Source of the DNA: DATKUA01 sp965602675
GTDB lineage: Bacteria; Acidobacteriota; DATKUA01
DNA: 14,160 nt
NCBI GenBank assembly: GCA_965602675.1
Contig: CBFCZO010000089.1
Location: 1-14,160 of the forward strand
Direction of reading: 5' to 3'
The notes beneath the pieces were generated by a model, which saw nothing but the letters and a program-made list of their open reading frames with translations, made no database searches and had not been told where the DNA came from. Below, in pieces: positions 1 through 7,531 of the stretch. How positions within the stretch are numbered: position 1 is the stretch's first letter; every line of letters starts with the position of its first letter. The position numbers and the translations under genes were made by a program.

Positions 1-875
1 GGATTGCAGACCAGCCCGTCGTCCAGCGACACCTTGCCCCACTCGAACGCCAGGTCGAAGGCCGCATCGGGAGACTCGATCGATAGCAGATCCTCACGCA
101 ACGCCCGCCCGTGCGCCTCCCGCTCGCGATAGAGAGCTTCGAGCGCGGACAGCATCCGGCCATAAAGCTCTCTGGCCGCATCGCGCTCCATCTCTCCCCC
201 CGCAATGACCACGGGAATGTAACCCTCGCTTGCCTGCTGGGGAGTGATTTCCATCTCGAAGCGGTTGGGAGTCTCCGAAAGCCGGTGCGCGGGCGCCGAG
301 AAATGCCCGCTGGCCGCCGGGCTGCCGATCAGCGCGTTGTACTTCCGGCGGCTCTCCGAGATGATGAAAGCACTATCCTCCTTGCTCCAGAACGAATACT
401 GCCCCCCCAGCGACGCCGGCCAGGCCGGGCGAAGCTCGGGCGTGAAACGCAGCGATACCGTCAAAGCCTTCGAGCAGTCGACATCCAGCAGCATCACAAC
501 CGCCGGCGTGTTGAGCGGCACGAAAAACGTCGCCGCCACGCTGAAGTCGTCGCCTGTGAATAGCACCGTCGTCGATTCGGGCCGCACCGTTATCCTGCGC
601 GCGAGCTGCTCCGAGCGCACCGGCTCGGGGAAATCCTCCCGTCGGAACTCGAGGCCGATGTTGCGCGCGATCTTGAACGGCCAGATCCACGCCTCCATCT
701 CGCCCCCCTCCATGCCCATCAGCACAGCCCTGCGGCCCGCGACGTCGAAATAGCGATGCACCGACGGCTCGCCCTCGAGCTGGATCGGACTGTCGGGAAG
801 CTGGAATTTGCCGTCCTCGGCTGACGCGGCAAGCGAAAGGCACAGGCACCCGACCACAAAACAACGGATCAGCAT
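1..875 (-). CDS. Partial exported glycosidase-like protein (glycogen-debranching / six-hairpin type)
   Basis: The frame is open from an ATG at 875 to the left edge, giving 291 codons with no stop, so the C-terminus is missing. Residues 1-19 form a signal peptide (MLIRCFVVGCLCLSLAASA, then ED), so the product is exported. A GGGG-containing Shine-Dalgarno site lies about 8 nt before the ATG. The visible part is a beta-rich N-terminal domain. It ends in a segment reading AFDLAFEWGKVSLDDG followed by LVCNP, which resembles the start of the helical catalytic barrel in bacterial amylo-alpha-1,6-glucosidase or GH15-like six-hairpin enzymes. I recognise this from memory of the family; the catalytic acids would lie off the window. 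The gene diverges from a sugar-binding protein and sugar permease with 90 bp between starts, which fits alpha-glucan use. Exact substrate is unknown. Confidence 0.6.
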   Translation of the reverse strand, partial: MLIRCFVVGCLCLSLAASAEDGKFQLPDSPIQLEGEPSVHRYFDVAGRRAVLMGMEGGEMEAWIWPFKIARNIGLEFRREDFPEPVRSEQLARRITVRPESTTVLFTGDDFSVAATFFVPLNTPAVVMLLDVDCSKALTVSLRFTPELRPAWPASLGGQYSFWSKEDSAFIISESRRKYNALIGSPAASGHFSAPAHRLSETPNRFEMEITPQQASEGYIPVVIAGGEMERDAARELYGRMLSALEALYREREAHGRALREDLLSIESPDAAFDLAFEWGKVSLDDGLVCN

Positions 876-902
876 TATTCATCCCCCGGATACGTGCTGA
901 GA

Positions 903-931
903 ACTATCGGTTTCAACGGGCAGCATGTTAA
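903..931 (-). promoter_or_regulatory. Possible sigma70 promoter for the glycosidase-like gene
   Basis: On the minus strand, TTAACA (926-931) and GATAGT (903-908) are separated by 17 bp. This would start transcription about 20 nt before the ATG at 875. The -10 box matches only four of six positions. The site sits in the 90-bp divergent intergenic region, so a regulator binding here could affect both the glycosidase and the transporter genes. Confidence 0.3.
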
Positions 932-965
932 TCTTAAGCAGGACCTGTGGCAACGTGGGGGAACG

Positions 966-2285
966 ATGGGCGGATCACTTCTTAAGCGGATCTCGGCCGG
1001 CCTCGCCCTCGTCTCGGCCGCAGTTTTCGCGCTCTTCGTCTTCGCCTCGTGCGACCCCCAGGCTCGGCTCACACTCCGCTTCTCCACATGGTCCAGCCCC
1101 GAAGAAATGGAAATCATGGAGCGCTGCATTAGCGCCTTCGAGCGGCACTACCCCAACATCAGGCTGGTCCACGAGATCCACACCTCCAATTACCTCGACA
1201 AAATCCTCACCTCAATGGCCGCAGGCGCGCCGCCCGACGTCATCCTGCTCGACTCGATCCATATCCCGACTTTCGTCGAGCAAAACGTCCTCATCGACCT
1301 CTCCCCCTACGCCGAGCGCGTCGAGCTCGATCTCGATTCGTTCTACCCCAACGTCCTCGAGATCGCCCGCGTCGACGGAAAACTCTATGCTTTTCCAAAG
1401 GACTTCACCCCCCTTGTCTACTTCTACAACAAGCGCCTCTTCGACCTCACCGAAACCCCCTACCCCGAATATGACTGGACCTGGGACGATTTCCTCCGTA
1501 TTTGCATAAGACTTACCGGCGACGACGACGGCGACGGCCGCCTCGACCGCTTCGGCACAAACCTCTCGCGCGACCTCTTCCGCTGGCAGCCATGGATCTG
1601 GAACGCAGGCGGCGACATCCTCAGCCCCGACGGCGCCACCGCGATCAGCTATTTCGATTCACCTGAAGCCGTCACCACATTCACCTTCCTCGCCGATCTG
1701 GTCAGAACTCACCAGGTCACCCCCCGTTATGAATCTCTCAAAGGCATGTCCAGCGGCTACGACCGAGCCCAGAAGATGTTCTACAGTGGCAGGCTCGGTC
1801 TCCTTGCCAGCGGGCACTGGTGGATCCCCAAGCTGCGCAAGTACATGCAACGGGAGATGATGTCTGTCGGCATTGTGCCCTTTCCGCGGCTGAACAAAGA
1901 CGCCGAGCCCGTCACCGTCATGTTCGAGAGCGGCTGGGCCGTGCCCGTGGCCACCAAGCACCGCCGCTGGGCCATCCGCCTCGCAGCTTTCATGGCCGGC
2001 GAGGAAAGCCAGCGCATCCGCGCCGACTCCGGGTTGGCGATTCCCGCCATGCTCCGCATCGCGGAGGAAGCCGCACGGAGCGACCCCACCGGACTCTCCC
2101 AGGATTTCATCAGGCTCGTCCCCTATTGCCGCCAGCCGTGGGGCTCCATCATCCCCAAATTCACCACCGTCGAGGACATCATTCCCGAGATTTTCGATCG
2201 CGTCCTGCTCAACGGCGAGGATGTCGAATCAGCCGCCTCCGATCTCGCGCGAAGAATTGACAGGGTTCTGCCCGATGGAAGCTGA
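966..2285 (+). CDS. ABC sugar transporter solute-binding lipoprotein (family 1)
   Basis: A 439-residue extracellular solute-binding protein of the family 1 (MalE/UgpB-like) type. The chosen start is ATG 966 because GGGGGA lies 3 nt upstream and the protein then begins with a proper lipoprotein signal (MGGSLLKRIS, a hydrophobic stretch, then FASC with Cys29 as lipid-modified residue). The same frame extends upstream to an ATG at 894, but that start would add 24 hydrophilic residues before the signal peptide. Family features visible are LRFSTWSSPEEMEIMER near the mature N-terminus, a DVILLDS segment, the YNKRLFD segment and the C-terminal GWAVPVATKHRRWAIRLAAF region. It should capture an oligosaccharide outside the inner membrane and pass it to the permease encoded immediately downstream, whose start overlaps this stop by 11 bp. 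The ligand cannot be read; the neighbouring glycosidase suggests an alpha-glucan. Confidence 0.88.
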   Translation: MGGSLLKRISAGLALVSAAVFALFVFASCDPQARLTLRFSTWSSPEEMEIMERCISAFERHYPNIRLVHEIHTSNYLDKILTSMAAGAPPDVILLDSIHIPTFVEQNVLIDLSPYAERVELDLDSFYPNVLEIARVDGKLYAFPKDFTPLVYFYNKRLFDLTETPYPEYDWTWDDFLRICIRLTGDDDGDGRLDRFGTNLSRDLFRWQPWIWNAGGDILSPDGATAISYFDSPEAVTTFTFLADLVRTHQVTPRYESLKGMSSGYDRAQKMFYSGRLGLLASGHWWIPKLRKYMQREMMSVGIVPFPRLNKDAEPVTVMFESGWAVPVATKHRRWAIRLAAFMAGEESQRIRADSGLAIPAMLRIAEEAARSDPTGLSQDFIRLVPYCRQPWGSIIPKFTTVEDIIPEIFDRVLLNGEDVESAASDLARRIDRVLPDGS

Positions 2286-4305
2286 CGGCGAATACAAGGT
2301 CCGCGAGCGCTACTCGAGAGGATTATTTCGCGTTTCGCTCGCGCTGGTTGTGCTCCTCGCCGCACTCGCCGCCTTCCTGCCCTTCCGCTACGCCGGCGAT
2401 AGAAGCAGAGCGAAAACAGCGCTGCTGCTGGAAAATTGGGGACGGCATCTTTACACCGCCGCGCAGGATTTCGCCGGACGCAGCAATTCACGCGATTCTC
2501 TTACAATCGAACGCCTGCAGTTAACCCCATCGGGCTCGACAACGGCATTTGACGTCGATGTCGCTGCAGTCGGCGAAAGCGCGGACGTGGCCGCCGCTTG
2601 GGCGCAAAAGACTCTCGAGGGCTTCGACCTCTCAGACTACCTCATCGACGGCAAACTCCCCGCGCGCAACATCGGCGATATCGCCTATATCGACGGGCAA
2701 CCCTTTCTTCTCGCCGTTACTCCACCTCCGGACAATGGGGACGGGCGGAAAATCAGGCTGACCCTCGGACCGAGCCTCAACGGCGATTTCGACCGCCTGC
2801 AGAACGACGGCTGGAAGCTAACGGTAGTCCGCTCCGGCAGGGTTGCCTACGCATCGGACCCGCGCCTCCCCGCCGGCGCCCTCCCCCCAAACGATCAACT
2901 CCGCAACGCCCTCGCCGCGACGGCCGAATTCGAGACAACCGAAATTTTCGACCTTGATATACTCGACGGCCAAACCACGACCATCGCGCCGCTGAAAGAC
3001 TTCGATCAGTGGGATGTCATCGGCGCCTTCATCCTCACGCGTTCCTCGCTCCCAGCGCGAGGCTCGACTCCGGCTTGGCTTCTCGCACTCGCGGCATTCG
3101 CTCTAGCCGTAGGCTCCTTCGCGCTGACAGGGCGACAGCTCTACGCCCGCGCTAATGCCCGCCTCCTCGCCCCCGTTTCCATCATGATCGCGGCAATGGT
3201 TGCCGCCGCGCTTCTATTGTTATTTCTCGGCATCTGGATGGGCGGCGAGATCACACAGGAGGCCGGGCAGGCCTTCGACTGGCTCGCATCGCTCAGCGAG
3301 GGGGGCGCGGCGTTGGGGACGGCCGATTTCCTCAAGTCGCTCGACATGCTCGCCGTCGTCGCACTCATGATCGGAACCCTGGGCATCGCCGGCTTCTATA
3401 TCTACTCCACCACGCGGCTGCGCCACCTGGCCGACATGCGCCAGGCAGTGGCCGCGGCAGGCTTCCTCGCGCCGGCTTTCGTTCACCTGCTCATCTTCAC
3501 GCTCGCGCCGGTGCTCTTCGCCTTCTTCATCAGCTTCCACCGCTGGGATGTTCTGGGAGCCGACAAGCCCTTCATCGGCCTCGCAAACTACTTCGAGCTC
3601 TTCAGCGATTCACTCTTCTGGCAATCCCTGCTCAACACGCTGATCTACTCGCTGCACGTCCCCCTGACCATGGCCATCGCGCTCGCCCTTGCCCTCGCGC
3701 TGCAGCACAACTTCCGCGGGGTCACCATCCTGCGCACCCTCTTCTTCCTGCCCTATATCACCAGCTTCGTCGCCATCTCCACCGTCTGGCAGTGGCTCTA
3801 CAACGCCGACTTCGGCCTGCTCAACTACCTGCTCTCTTTCGTCGGCGTCGGGCCGATCGCCTGGCTCAGCGACCCCGCAACGGCGATGATCGCAGTCATG
3901 ATCTTGAGCATCTGGATCCAGCTCGGCTACCAGATGGTGATCTTCATCGCCGGACTGCAGGGCATCCCCACCCACCTCTACGAGGCCGCCGTCATCGACG
4001 GCGCCGGGCCGGTCACACGACTCCGCAGGATCACCCTCCCCCTCCTCCGCCCGACCATCTTCTTCATCCTCGTCACCTCTATCATCAACTCCTTCCAGGT
4101 CTTCACCTACGTCTACGTGATGACACAGGGCGGGCCGCTGCACGGCACCGAAGTCCTCGTCTACCACATCTACAAGAACGCCTGGGAGTACTTCCGCATG
4201 GGCTACGCCTCGGCCCTCTCCTGGGTACTCTTCGTCCTCATCCTCTTCATCACCATCGCCCAGTTCGCCTTCTTCAAAAAGCGTATCGAGGAAGCCACCG
4301 CCTGA
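2275..4305 (+). CDS. MalF-type ABC sugar permease with a large N-terminal extracytoplasmic domain
   Basis: The 676-residue product begins at ATG 2275, overlapping the binding-protein stop by 11 bp (translational coupling; AGGG lies upstream). An in-frame ATG at 2221 exists but lies deeper inside the upstream gene. Residues 393-668 are a complete MalF/UgpA-like permease: LAPAFVHLLIFTLAP at the first helix, then six membrane segments and the ATPase-docking EAA loop at 570-589 (EAAVIDGAGPVTRLRRITLP). Ahead of it are TM1 (about 20-37), an extracytoplasmic region of about 225 residues (40-265) and three more membrane segments (about 266-284, 302-322, 358-377). That N-terminal part includes RSGRVAYASDP and faintly recalls Cache-like sensor domains, but I do not recognise it securely. 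Usual MalF proteins are shorter, and E. coli MalF carries its extra loop between inner helices. No MalG partner or ATPase gene follows, so these must be encoded elsewhere. Confidence 0.87.
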   Translation: MEADGEYKVRERYSRGLFRVSLALVVLLAALAAFLPFRYAGDRSRAKTALLLENWGRHLYTAAQDFAGRSNSRDSLTIERLQLTPSGSTTAFDVDVAAVGESADVAAAWAQKTLEGFDLSDYLIDGKLPARNIGDIAYIDGQPFLLAVTPPPDNGDGRKIRLTLGPSLNGDFDRLQNDGWKLTVVRSGRVAYASDPRLPAGALPPNDQLRNALAATAEFETTEIFDLDILDGQTTTIAPLKDFDQWDVIGAFILTRSSLPARGSTPAWLLALAAFALAVGSFALTGRQLYARANARLLAPVSIMIAAMVAAALLLLFLGIWMGGEITQEAGQAFDWLASLSEGGAALGTADFLKSLDMLAVVALMIGTLGIAGFYIYSTTRLRHLADMRQAVAAAGFLAPAFVHLLIFTLAPVLFAFFISFHRWDVLGADKPFIGLANYFELFSDSLFWQSLLNTLIYSLHVPLTMAIALALALALQHNFRGVTILRTLFFLPYITSFVAISTVWQWLYNADFGLLNYLLSFVGVGPIAWLSDPATAMIAVMILSIWIQLGYQMVIFIAGLQGIPTHLYEAAVIDGAGPVTRLRRITLPLLRPTIFFILVTSIINSFQVFTYVYVMTQGGPLHGTEVLVYHIYKNAWEYFRMGYASALSWVLFVLILFITIAQFAFFKKRIEEATA

Positions 4306-4331
4306 GACGGAGCGCCGCCGGGCGCACCACT

Positions 4332-4360
4332 CCCTGACGGTCGATATCAGGGGATTATTT
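4332..4360 (+). terminator. Possible terminator between convergent permease and FKBP genes
   Basis: CCCTGA (4332-4337) pairs with TCAGGG (4347-4352) across a 9-nt loop, followed by GATTATTT. A second small hairpin, GCGCC-GCCG-GGCGC at 4312-4325, lies just after the permease stop. The T-tract is imperfect, so this is a moderate call. It sits in the gap between two convergent genes. Confidence 0.4.
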
Positions 4361-4369
4361 GTCGGGAAA

Positions 4370-4795
4370 TTACTGGGCTTCGAAGGATACCATCTCGATG
4401 TCGAAAACCAGCCTCTGGCCGGCGAGCGGGTGGTTGATGTCGAGCAGGGCGCTCTCCTCATCCAACTCCTTCACCCAGAAAACAATCGTCTTGCCCTCGG
4501 CATCCGCACGCAGGCGATCGCCGACACGTATCTTCTCGGGCAACTCCTTGCGGTCGATTTGCTGCTCGTAGCCGGGAAAAGCCTGGCCGTAGCCTTCCTC
4601 TTCGCTCAGCTCGACCGTCTTCGACTCGCCGGGCTCCATTCCGACCACGGCGTTGCTCACTCCTGGAATCACGTCATCGCTGCCGGCTGCGAACTCCAGC
4701 GGCTCTCCGCCCTCGGAGCTGTCAAACACCGTGCCGTCTTCAAGCTTGCCGGCGTAGTGAATCTTTACCTTGTCTCCTGTTTTGGCAACTCCCAT
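4370..4795 (-). CDS. FKBP-type peptidyl-prolyl isomerase, SlyD-like
   Basis: A 141-residue cytoplasmic prolyl cis-trans isomerase and chaperone of the SlyD group. The FKBP fold is split by an insert-in-flap domain. The first FKBP part is VKIHYAGKLEDGTVFDSS (about residues 9-26) with DVIPGVSNAVVGMEPGE (about 40-56). The insert starts near EEGYGQAF and includes the LP-containing strand and ALLDINHPLAGQRL. The protein closes with the returning FKBP strand VFDIEMVSF. DxNHPLAG is a hallmark of the family. It lacks the His/Cys-rich metal-binding tail of E. coli SlyD, as many homologues do. ATG 4795 is chosen because AGGA stands 8 nt upstream; the frame could also open at 4837 but without such a site. 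Transcribed toward the permease gene. No reliable promoter was identified. Confidence 0.92.
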   Translation of the reverse strand: MGVAKTGDKVKIHYAGKLEDGTVFDSSEGGEPLEFAAGSDDVIPGVSNAVVGMEPGESKTVELSEEEGYGQAFPGYEQQIDRKELPEKIRVGDRLRADAEGKTIVFWVKELDEESALLDINHPLAGQRLVFDIEMVSFEAQ

Positions 4796-5106
4796 CAAAT
4801 CTATCCTTTCGCCTCTCAGCTCTGGCTGCAGTGCCACCGCTCCGCTGAGGCCCTCTGCCCCGGGAAGCGGAAAAGTTGGTCGACTCTACATTATCACGCT
4901 CGATTTTGCCAACGATCTATTTCGGTAACTATTGACTATAGAAGTAGCAGGAAGCGTATGTAAGATCCTGGAAGAGATGCTACGACCATAGTCAGGTGTG
5001 TGACGAGCTGATCGCCCGGATGCTACACCTCGACCCCTCATAACACCATAGTCGTCAGTATTGCCGTAAAACCGTTTCTATGGGTTAGGTCAGGGTGTGG
5101 TTAAGC

Positions 5107-5391
5107 TTACCAGCGATTACGCCCGGGACTGCGCGGTGGCCGGCTGTCCCTCTTGGGCTTCGCCTCGTTGACTTTTAACGATCTTCCTTCGAGCTCGGTT
5201 CCGTCGAGCGCAGCTATCGCGTCCGCTGCAGCGCCGTTGTCTGGCATCTCGACAAAAGCGAAACCGCGCGGACGACCGGTGTCCCGATCGGTGACGATGT
5301 TGACTCGCTCCACCTCTCCATACGGCTCAAAAACCTTGCGTAAGGAATCCTCATCGGTGGAATAACTCAGGTTGCCTACATAAATATTCAT
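5107..5391 (-). CDS. Small RRM-domain RNA-binding protein
   Basis: A 94-residue single RNA-recognition-motif protein of the type found in cyanobacteria and several other bacterial phyla. RNP2 is IYVGNL at residues 3-8 and RNP1 is RGFAFVEM at about 42-49; both contain the aromatic residues that stack on RNA bases. The RRM fills residues 1-77. It is followed by a short basic, Pro/Arg-rich tail (KPKRDSRPPRSPGRNRW) that may add non-specific RNA affinity. AGAGG lies 4 nt before the ATG. In characterised bacteria such proteins are often cold-induced and act on mRNA stability or localisation; that is family knowledge, not shown here. The leader is about 88 nt if the promoter at 5486-5491 is used, which is long enough for leader control. 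Confidence 0.93.
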   Translation of the reverse strand: MNIYVGNLSYSTDEDSLRKVFEPYGEVERVNIVTDRDTGRPRGFAFVEMPDNGAAADAIAALDGTELEGRSLKVNEAKPKRDSRPPRSPGRNRW

Positions 5392-5485
5392 GCCGCCTCT
5401 AACACTCCCTTCGTTAGGGATTCTTCCCGGTCACATCACCGCCCGTGTTGCCTGACAGTGATGCCCTGATGGAATTTTAGCACTA

Positions 5486-5491
5486 ATTATA
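5486..5491 (-). promoter_or_regulatory. -10 element (TATAAT) upstream of the RRM gene
   Basis: A perfect TATAAT on the minus strand lies in an AT-rich stretch between the barrel-protein stop and the RRM gene. The hexamer 17 bp upstream (GAGAAA) is a poor -35 box. Transcription from here would give a leader of roughly 88 nt before the RRM start codon. Confidence 0.4.
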
Positions 5492-5534
5492 ATACTTATC
5501 CAAACAATTTTCTCGCATCTGATCCGATAGTCAA

Positions 5535-7037
5535 TCAGAAACGGATCACCGCCTCCAACCGCGTGCCCCTGAATGCCGGGATGTACTTGCACACGCCACC
5601 GGAGCACTTCACGCCCCCGCGAGTCTCGCCGTAGAAGAACCGCAACTGATGCGCCTTCCTGATCTTTATCTCGAGCTGGCCGTAGTAGAAATTCTCCTTG
5701 CCCGCGAAGAACACCTCGCCGGGCAGGTTCGAACTCTCCCACACGCCGGTCAGCACGAACAACTGCGAGCGCGATAAACTTACAGCCAGCTTGTTGCGCT
5801 GGTAGTCGACCACGTCCCCGTCGAGCTGCGAGCGCCGGTATTCCGCCTCCAGCCCGAAGCGTTTCGGCAACGGCAGCGTAACCCTCACCGCACCGTGAGT
5901 CGTCGGCCCGCTGAACTGATAAAAGTAGCCCCCGCTCTCCTCCCAACGCCGCCCCAGCAGCGTGTTCAGATAGACGCCGCACTCGAAATGATGCTCGAAT
6001 CCGCCGAACAAGTGATCTATCTCGCGGTCGTAGCGGAAATACGACGGGTGGCGCGTCGCCTTCTCGTTGAAATGCGAGTAGACGGCGTAAACCAGAGTGC
6101 CGTTGGGCAGCATGTAATCGCCGCGCAGCTTGAAGGCCTCGAGGTCCTCGGCGTAGCGGGCAAAAAAGTCCGCCAACAACTCCTGACTCTCCTCCTCCAT
6201 CAGCGGCGTCGTGCTGTACTTGAAGAAAAAATTCTCCAGGTCCTTGTATTCCACAGCCAACGACAGATCGCCCACCTGCAGCAGGGTCTCCAGGTACTGC
6301 GCCCGTCCGCCCTCGGCGCCGTTGTAAAACTCCTCCGAGATGCTCAGGTCGGTATACTCATAAGTCAGGTCGGCGAAACCGCCGAGATTCTTCAGCCCCA
6401 ATCGCAGCCCGGCTACCTCGGCGTCGTAATTCTCCGCCTCCAGCTCGCTCCTCACCGCGCTGCCCCCCACCCGCAACCATTTGCTCAGGTGGACCTCGCC
6501 GCTCGCCCCGTAAATCCGGTCCGTAGCGCCCAACGCCTTGTCCCAAATATCTCCCGCAAGCGCCTCCAGCCTCACCCGTCTCGTGCTGTAGCGGACGCGC
6601 GCGCCGTCGATCGTGTTGTCGATCAGGTTCTCGAGGCCGTACAACTCGTGCGTCTTGGCGACGCTGAGAGCGGTGCCCCGGCCGAATGTCTCGAAAAAAT
6701 CGCCCAGTGTTACATTCAGGCGGCGCGTGCGGATCTCCAGGTAGCGCTTTTCCAGCCGCTGATCTCCTTCGCGAAGATCGAAGCGGTCGAAATCGAACTG
6801 CAGGCCGACCAGCACCGGCCCCCGGCTGATATTCAGCACAGTCCGGTTATACAACTCCCACTTGTCCTGGTTGCCGTCCGGATTGCGGTCGAGGAACTCC
6901 TGGTCGAAGTTGCGGTACAGAAATGTGTTCGTGCCGTTTATCTTGAATGGAAGCTTGAACTCGCCTTCCTCTTCCGCGACCGCGGGCATCGAACAGGAAG
7001 CGACGGCAAACAGCGCGGCGAAGGCCAGAGCGATCAT
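5535..7037 (-). CDS. Outer-membrane beta-barrel protein, DUF6029-like
   Basis: A 500-residue exported protein, last gene of the three-gene redoxin operon. Its ATG overlaps the upstream stop as ATGA (7034-7037), with GAAGG a few bases ahead. Residues 1-21 are hydrophobic and end MPAVA|EEE, a signal peptidase I site; VASC at 12-15 could also be read as a lipobox, but a barrel would not need it. The mature part alternates short amphipathic strands and turns, with the conserved LGDFFETFGRGTAL segment near residue 115. The C-terminus has YYGQLEIKIRKAHQLRFFYG, then GGVKCSGGVCKYIP, then EAVIRF, ending in the aromatic residue typical of barrel-assembly signals. The Cys pair in CSGGVC could be a substrate of the two thioredoxins encoded upstream. 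I assign DUF6029 from memory of these motifs. Function is unknown. Confidence 0.8.
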   Translation of the reverse strand: MIALAFAALFAVASCSMPAVAEEEGEFKLPFKINGTNTFLYRNFDQEFLDRNPDGNQDKWELYNRTVLNISRGPVLVGLQFDFDRFDLREGDQRLEKRYLEIRTRRLNVTLGDFFETFGRGTALSVAKTHELYGLENLIDNTIDGARVRYSTRRVRLEALAGDIWDKALGATDRIYGASGEVHLSKWLRVGGSAVRSELEAENYDAEVAGLRLGLKNLGGFADLTYEYTDLSISEEFYNGAEGGRAQYLETLLQVGDLSLAVEYKDLENFFFKYSTTPLMEEESQELLADFFARYAEDLEAFKLRGDYMLPNGTLVYAVYSHFNEKATRHPSYFRYDREIDHLFGGFEHHFECGVYLNTLLGRRWEESGGYFYQFSGPTTHGAVRVTLPLPKRFGLEAEYRRSQLDGDVVDYQRNKLAVSLSRSQLFVLTGVWESSNLPGEVFFAGKENFYYGQLEIKIRKAHQLRFFYGETRGGVKCSGGVCKYIPAFRGTRLEAVIRF

Positions 7038-7531
7038 TGCCCGCCTTCCAGCAACTCGAGCAGGTCCTCCTCGAGCTCCTTCTCGTCCCCGGGATTGTAG
7101 CCGGCGTATACGTGTTTCACCTGCTTGTCGCGGCCGATAAGCATCGTCAGCGGAAAGGTCTCGTCCGGATCGTATTGCCGCGTGATCGAAAAGTCGCCGT
7201 CCAGCAGCACCGGGAACGTCAGCCTGTAGCGGCGCACCCAGTTGTGAACCTTCGAGATGTTGCCAGGCTCGTCCGAGTTCACCGCAACCACCAGCAGCCC
7301 CTGCTCCCCGTACTCCTTAAAAAAACGCTCCAGGTGCGGGTGCTCCTCCATGCAAGGCTTGCAGTACGAGGTGAAAAAGGTAAGCAGAATCACCTTCTCG
7401 CCCAGATAATCCGACAGCGTGAAAAGATCGCCGTCCAGCGTCTCCAGCGTGAAGCCGCCTATCTCTTGAGCCGGCAGGCAGGGAACAATAACAACCATCA
7501 GCGCAATGGCCGCCAAAGTCCTACTTTTCAT
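7034..7531 (-). CDS. Exported TlpA-like thioredoxin-fold protein (second of two)
   Basis: A 165-residue periplasmic thiol-disulfide oxidoreductase of the TlpA/ResA/AhpC-TSA group. GGAGGT sits 8 nt before ATG 7531, which decides this start over an in-frame start at 7561 lying 30 bp inside the preceding gene. Residues 1-21 are a signal peptide (cleavage near LPA|QE). The redox motif is SYCKPCME (Cys57, Cys60) after the strand KVILLTFFT, and the cis-proline is in ETFPLTM (Pro127). The segment after it, YAGYNPGDEKELEEDLLELL, is the final helix. The start overlaps the upstream stop by 11 bp, and the stop overlaps the barrel gene by 4 bp, so the three are surely co-translated. Likely job is reducing or repairing disulfides of exported proteins, perhaps the barrel partner; this is inference from context. 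Confidence 0.88.
   Translation of the reverse strand: MKSRTLAAIALMVVIVPCLPAQEIGGFTLETLDGDLFTLSDYLGEKVILLTFFTSYCKPCMEEHPHLERFFKEYGEQGLLVVAVNSDEPGNISKVHNWVRRYRLTFPVLLDGDFSITRQYDPDETFPLTMLIGRDKQVKHVYAGYNPGDEKELEEDLLELLEGGQ

Noticed and set aside
894..965. Upstream ATG 894 as start of the solute-binding protein
   Set aside because: It would place 24 polar residues before a good lipoprotein signal peptide; ATG 966 has a better ribosome-binding site.
3610..4461. 283-codon open frame antisense to the permease gene
   Set aside because: Its product is a run of Asp, Glu, Val and Gly typical of the shadow of GC-biased codons; it overlaps a well-supported permease and has no family signature.
4985..5053. 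ACCATAGTC occurs twice (4985-4993 and 5045-5053), 60 bp apart, in the FKBP-RRM gap
   Set aside because: Two 9-bp matches with no third copy, no flanking similarity and no gene remnant; compatible with chance.
5046..5083. CCATAG/CTATGG inverted repeat after the RRM stop
   Set aside because: The loop is about 26 nt and no T-tract follows, so it is not a convincing terminator.
5521..5547. GATCCG/CGGATC inverted repeat spanning the barrel-gene stop
   Set aside because: Only 6 bp with a 15-nt loop and no following T-run on the minus strand; too weak to call a terminator.
5895..7100. 401-codon plus-strand open frame opposite the barrel gene
   Set aside because: Composition is low-complexity Val/Gln/Arg/Ala and it lies fully antisense to the barrel gene, which has conserved motifs and operon overlaps.
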